NCBI GenBank assembly: GCA_031268615.1
Contig: JAIRWZ010000020.1
Coordinates: 1 to 6,206, forward strand
DNA from: Actinomycetes bacterium
Lineage (GTDB): Bacteria > Actinomycetota > Coriobacteriia > WRKU01 > WQUG01
Length of the DNA: 6,206 nucleotides
Direction of reading: 5' to 3'
The translations under genes were made by a program, and so were the position numbers. Positions 4,229 to 6,206 of the stretch are shown here, one piece after another (position 1 is the first letter of the stretch; each line of letters starts with the position of its first letter). The notes under the pieces are model-generated. The model worked only from the letters and a program-made list of their open reading frames with translations, was not told where the DNA came from and did not search any database.

Positions 4229-6206
4229 GCGTCACCCTTACCCTCACCCGTCTGCCGCGCACCAACAACCGGCACCGCCACCTGCTGCTGCCCAGTACCA
4301 AAGTCTTGCAAGGCGCAGATATCCAGCTCGCCGCGCCGTACTGCCTCCAGCGCCTGCACCATCGCGGCTGCCGCGTTCATGTTGGTTACGTTCGCAATGC
4401 CATGGCGTACTGCGGCGCTCCGCAGACGGTAGCCATCGCGTCGCGCTTCCTGACCGTGCGGGGTGTTGATGACCAACGCCACCTCGCCATTCGTCAGCAG
4501 GTCCACAATGTTAGGTCGCCCTTCGCTGCGCTTCAACACCCGGCGCACGGGCAGACCGGCAGCTGCCAACACGCCTGCCGTACCCGCGGTGGACAGCAAA
4601 GCAAACCCCATCTTGTGCAAGTCGCTCGCAATCGACACTATCGCGCGTTTATCCTGGTCGCGCACCGAGATGAATACCGCGCCCACATCGGGAGACGGCA
4701 AGGAATAATCAATCGCCAGCTGAGTTTTCGCGTAGGCCTGCGGGAAATCCGGCGCAGAGCCCATGACCTCTCCGGTTGACTTCATTTCCGGCCCCAACAG
4801 CGTGTCTGCTCCCGGGAACCGACCAAAGGGCATGACTGCCTCCTTCACACAAAAACGTACTGGGGCGCTGCCCGAATCACTGCCCCCGCCGCTGCCCGAA
4901 TCACTGCCCTCGCCGCTCTCCCGACCACCGGCCTCCAAATCTTCTTCTCGCTCTTCCTCCCACTCCTGCTCTTCCTCCCGCTCTCGCTCCCACTCCTGCG
5001 CACGATCTTCTTCCCTCGCACTCAACAGGTCAGACCGCCTCTGTGACGGGACTATCTCACGCAAAGGCACCCCCGCCATCACGCGCGCCGCCATCTTTGC
5101 CAGACTGACGCCGGTCGCTTTCGACACAAACGGCACCGTCCGCGAAGCGCGCGGGTTCACCTCCAGCACATACAGCTCACCGTCCTTCACTGCAAACTGT
5201 ATATTCATCAAACCACGCACTTCCAGACGCAAAGCCAGCGCCCTCGTTGCCTTGCGAATCAGCACAATAATACGAGGCGACAAGGTAAAGGCAGGAATAC
5301 AGCAGGCAGAGTCTCCCGAATGAATCCCCGCCTCTTCAATATGTTCCATAATGCCGCCGATATAGACGTCGTCCCCGTCACAAACTGCGTCACAGTCCAC
5401 CTCGACAGCGTCCTCCAAAAACCTGTCCAGCAACACGGGATGCTCCCCGCTAATCAGCGCCGCCTGCTGCATATACCGGTCCAAATAGGCCTCGTCATAG
5501 GCAATGACCATGCCCCGTCCGCCCAGCACATACGATGGACGCACCAGCAGCGGATAGCCAATGCGAGCCGCTACCGCGTGTGCCTCCGCAAGCGAAAAAG
5601 CCGTACCTGCTGCCGGATAGCGCAACCCCAGCTCGTCTAACACCCGCGAAAATCGTTCACGATCCTCGGCCAGGTCAATCGCGTCGGGCAGCGTTCCTAA
5701 AATCGGCACGCCCTGGGCTTGCAGTGCGCTCGCCAACTTCAACGGCGTCTGTCCGCCAAAGGTCACCACCACCCCTACCGGCGCCTCGCGCGCGACGACA
5801 TCCATCACGTCCTCAAAGGTCAGCGGCTCGAAATACAGCCGGTCCGAAGTATCATAATCGGTTGACACCGTCTCTGGATTGCAGTTCACCATGACGGTCT
5901 CGAAGCCCTCATCGTGCAGCGCCTGGGCCGCATGCACACAGCAATAATCAAACTCTATTCCCTGCCCAATCCGGTTCGGCCCCGCCCCCAAAATCAAAAC
6001 TCGTGGCTTCTTCGCCTCCCGCACCTCATCCTCAGCATCATAGGTTTTGTAATAATAGTTCGTCGTTGCTTCAAATTCAGCCGCACAGGTATCCACAGCC
6101 TTAAATTGAGCGAGTACGTCCATCTCTGCCCGTCGTGCGCGCACCGCAAGCTCATTGCTTCCCGTCAGCCATGCCAGCTGAACATCGGAAAGCCCTCTCT
6201 GCTTGG
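4225..6206 (-). CDS. carB: Carbamoyl-phosphate synthase large subunit, C-terminal 659 residues (5' end outside the window)
   Basis: CarB uses ammonia from CarA, bicarbonate and two ATP to make carbamoyl phosphate for pyrimidines and arginine. The frame is open to the right edge; the first visible residues KQRGLSD and then VDTCAAEFEA belong to the oligomerisation region, so the amino half is missing. In visible numbering, the linker GPNRIGQGIEFDYCC (75-89) and NPETVSTDYDTSDRLYFEP (109-127) precede the second ATP-grasp unit, with SYVLGGRG (224-231), GIMEHIEEAGIHSGDSA (284-300) and LEVNPRASRTVPF (347-359). The MGS-like allosteric domain covers about 508-625. Its STAGTAG and KRSEGRPNI match residues that bind UMP/IMP in E. 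coli, so UMP feedback is likely. Oddities are an insertion of about 60 residues (387-448) between the ATP-grasp and MGS parts, and a polar C-terminal tail of about 30 residues after the MGS fold. No frameshift is seen. The stop overlaps the pyrK GTG start by 4 bases. Confidence 0.97.
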   Translation of the reverse strand, partial: KQRGLSDVQLAWLTGSNELAVRARRAEMDVLAQFKAVDTCAAEFEATTNYYYKTYDAEDEVREAKKPRVLILGAGPNRIGQGIEFDYCCVHAAQALHDEGFETVMVNCNPETVSTDYDTSDRLYFEPLTFEDVMDVVAREAPVGVVVTFGGQTPLKLASALQAQGVPILGTLPDAIDLAEDRERFSRVLDELGLRYPAAGTAFSLAEAHAVAARIGYPLLVRPSYVLGGRGMVIAYDEAYLDRYMQQAALISGEHPVLLDRFLEDAVEVDCDAVCDGDDVYIGGIMEHIEEAGIHSGDSACCIPAFTLSPRIIVLIRKATRALALRLEVRGLMNIQFAVKDGELYVLEVNPRASRTVPFVSKATGVSLAKMAARVMAGVPLREIVPSQRRSDLLSAREEDRAQEWEREREEEQEWEEEREEDLEAGGRESGEGSDSGSGGGSDSGSAPVRFCVKEAVMPFGRFPGADTLLGPEMKSTGEVMGSAPDFPQAYAKTQLAIDYSLPSPDVGAVFISVRDQDKRAIVSIASDLHKMGFALLSTAGTAGVLAAAGLPVRRVLKRSEGRPNIVDLLTNGEVALVINTPHGQEARRDGYRLRSAAVRHGIANVTNMNAAAAMVQALEAVRRGELDICALQDFGTGQQQVAVPVVGARQTGEGKGDA
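4867..4914 (-). repeat. Two tandem 24-bp units in carB encoding a Gly/Ser linker
   Basis: Units 4867-4890 and 4891-4914 are identical except for one base (position 20 of the plus-strand unit, c versus t). In frame they encode GEGSDSGS and GGGSDSGS. The single difference changes Glu to Gly. Near identity at the DNA level points to a recent slippage duplication, and loss or gain of a unit would keep the reading frame. Confidence 0.9.
4933..5013 (-). repeat. Low-complexity Glu/Arg segment in carB with a 30-bp (10-residue) period
   Basis: This segment encodes about 27 residues, almost entirely Glu and Arg with two Trp. QEWERERE and QEWEEERE recur ten residues apart. At the DNA level, 4951-4969 and 4981-4999 differ at only two of 19 positions (including the shared CTCCCACTCCTG). 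Such Glu/Arg runs commonly form a single solvent-exposed helix. The segment is part of the insertion between the second ATP-grasp and MGS-like domains and leads into the Gly/Ser linker. Confidence 0.8.

Noticed and set aside
4861..5046. A frameshift or sequencing error creating the odd CarB segment
   Set aside because: The frame is continuous on both sides with conserved motifs, and the segment has an in-frame amino-acid repeat structure, so an insertion explains it better.
6142..6144. GTG at 6144 as the true start of carB
   Set aside because: The same frame continues to the window edge, and the upstream residues (KQRGLSDVQLAWL...) match the oligomerisation region of CarB, so the gene is cut by the window rather than starting here.

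Overview
The window reads as one densely packed stretch of minus-strand genes, transcribed from high to low coordinates. It holds the distal part of a de novo pyrimidine biosynthesis operon followed by two membrane-protein genes. In transcription order: carB (entering from the right edge, 5' end missing), pyrK, pyrD (class 1B), pyrF, pyrE, mntP, and the start of an unrecognised multi-pass membrane protein that runs off the left edge. There is no intergenic stretch longer than about 20 bases, no tRNA, rRNA, CRISPR array or insertion sequence, and no convincing terminator or promoter. The operon promoter and any attenuator must lie to the right of this window.

Organism: the carB-pyrK-pyrD-pyrF-pyrE order, the NAD-linked PyrDB/PyrK dihydroorotate dehydrogenase and a short PyrE with a CxxC tail are what one sees in Firmicutes and in anaerobic Actinobacteria of the Coriobacteriia type. 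The moderately high G+C of the pyr genes, the frequent GTG starts and the character of the left-edge membrane protein make a Coriobacteriia-like (Eggerthellales) source plausible. That is an inference from style, not a demonstrated assignment. Shine-Dalgarno sequences are canonical; one upstream of pyrD is a perfect 16S match.

How the genes work together: CarB makes carbamoyl phosphate. PyrD with its electron-transfer partner PyrK oxidises dihydroorotate to orotate with NAD+. PyrE adds PRPP to orotate to give OMP, and PyrF decarboxylates OMP to UMP. UMP is expected to feed back on the C-terminal MGS-like domain of CarB. Gene junctions overlap by 4 to 29 bases or are separated by only a few bases, so translation is probably coupled. 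MntP, a manganese exporter, begins 19 bases after pyrE, and the last gene begins 5 bases after mntP, so both probably share the transcript.

The most unusual feature is in carB. An insertion of roughly 60 codons lies between the second ATP-grasp domain and the MGS-like domain. It encodes a charged Glu/Arg helix with a 10-residue repeat, followed by a Gly/Ser linker made of two tandem 24-bp units. The rest is an ordinary housekeeping operon, and I do not see evidence of a new defence, mobile or regulatory system.
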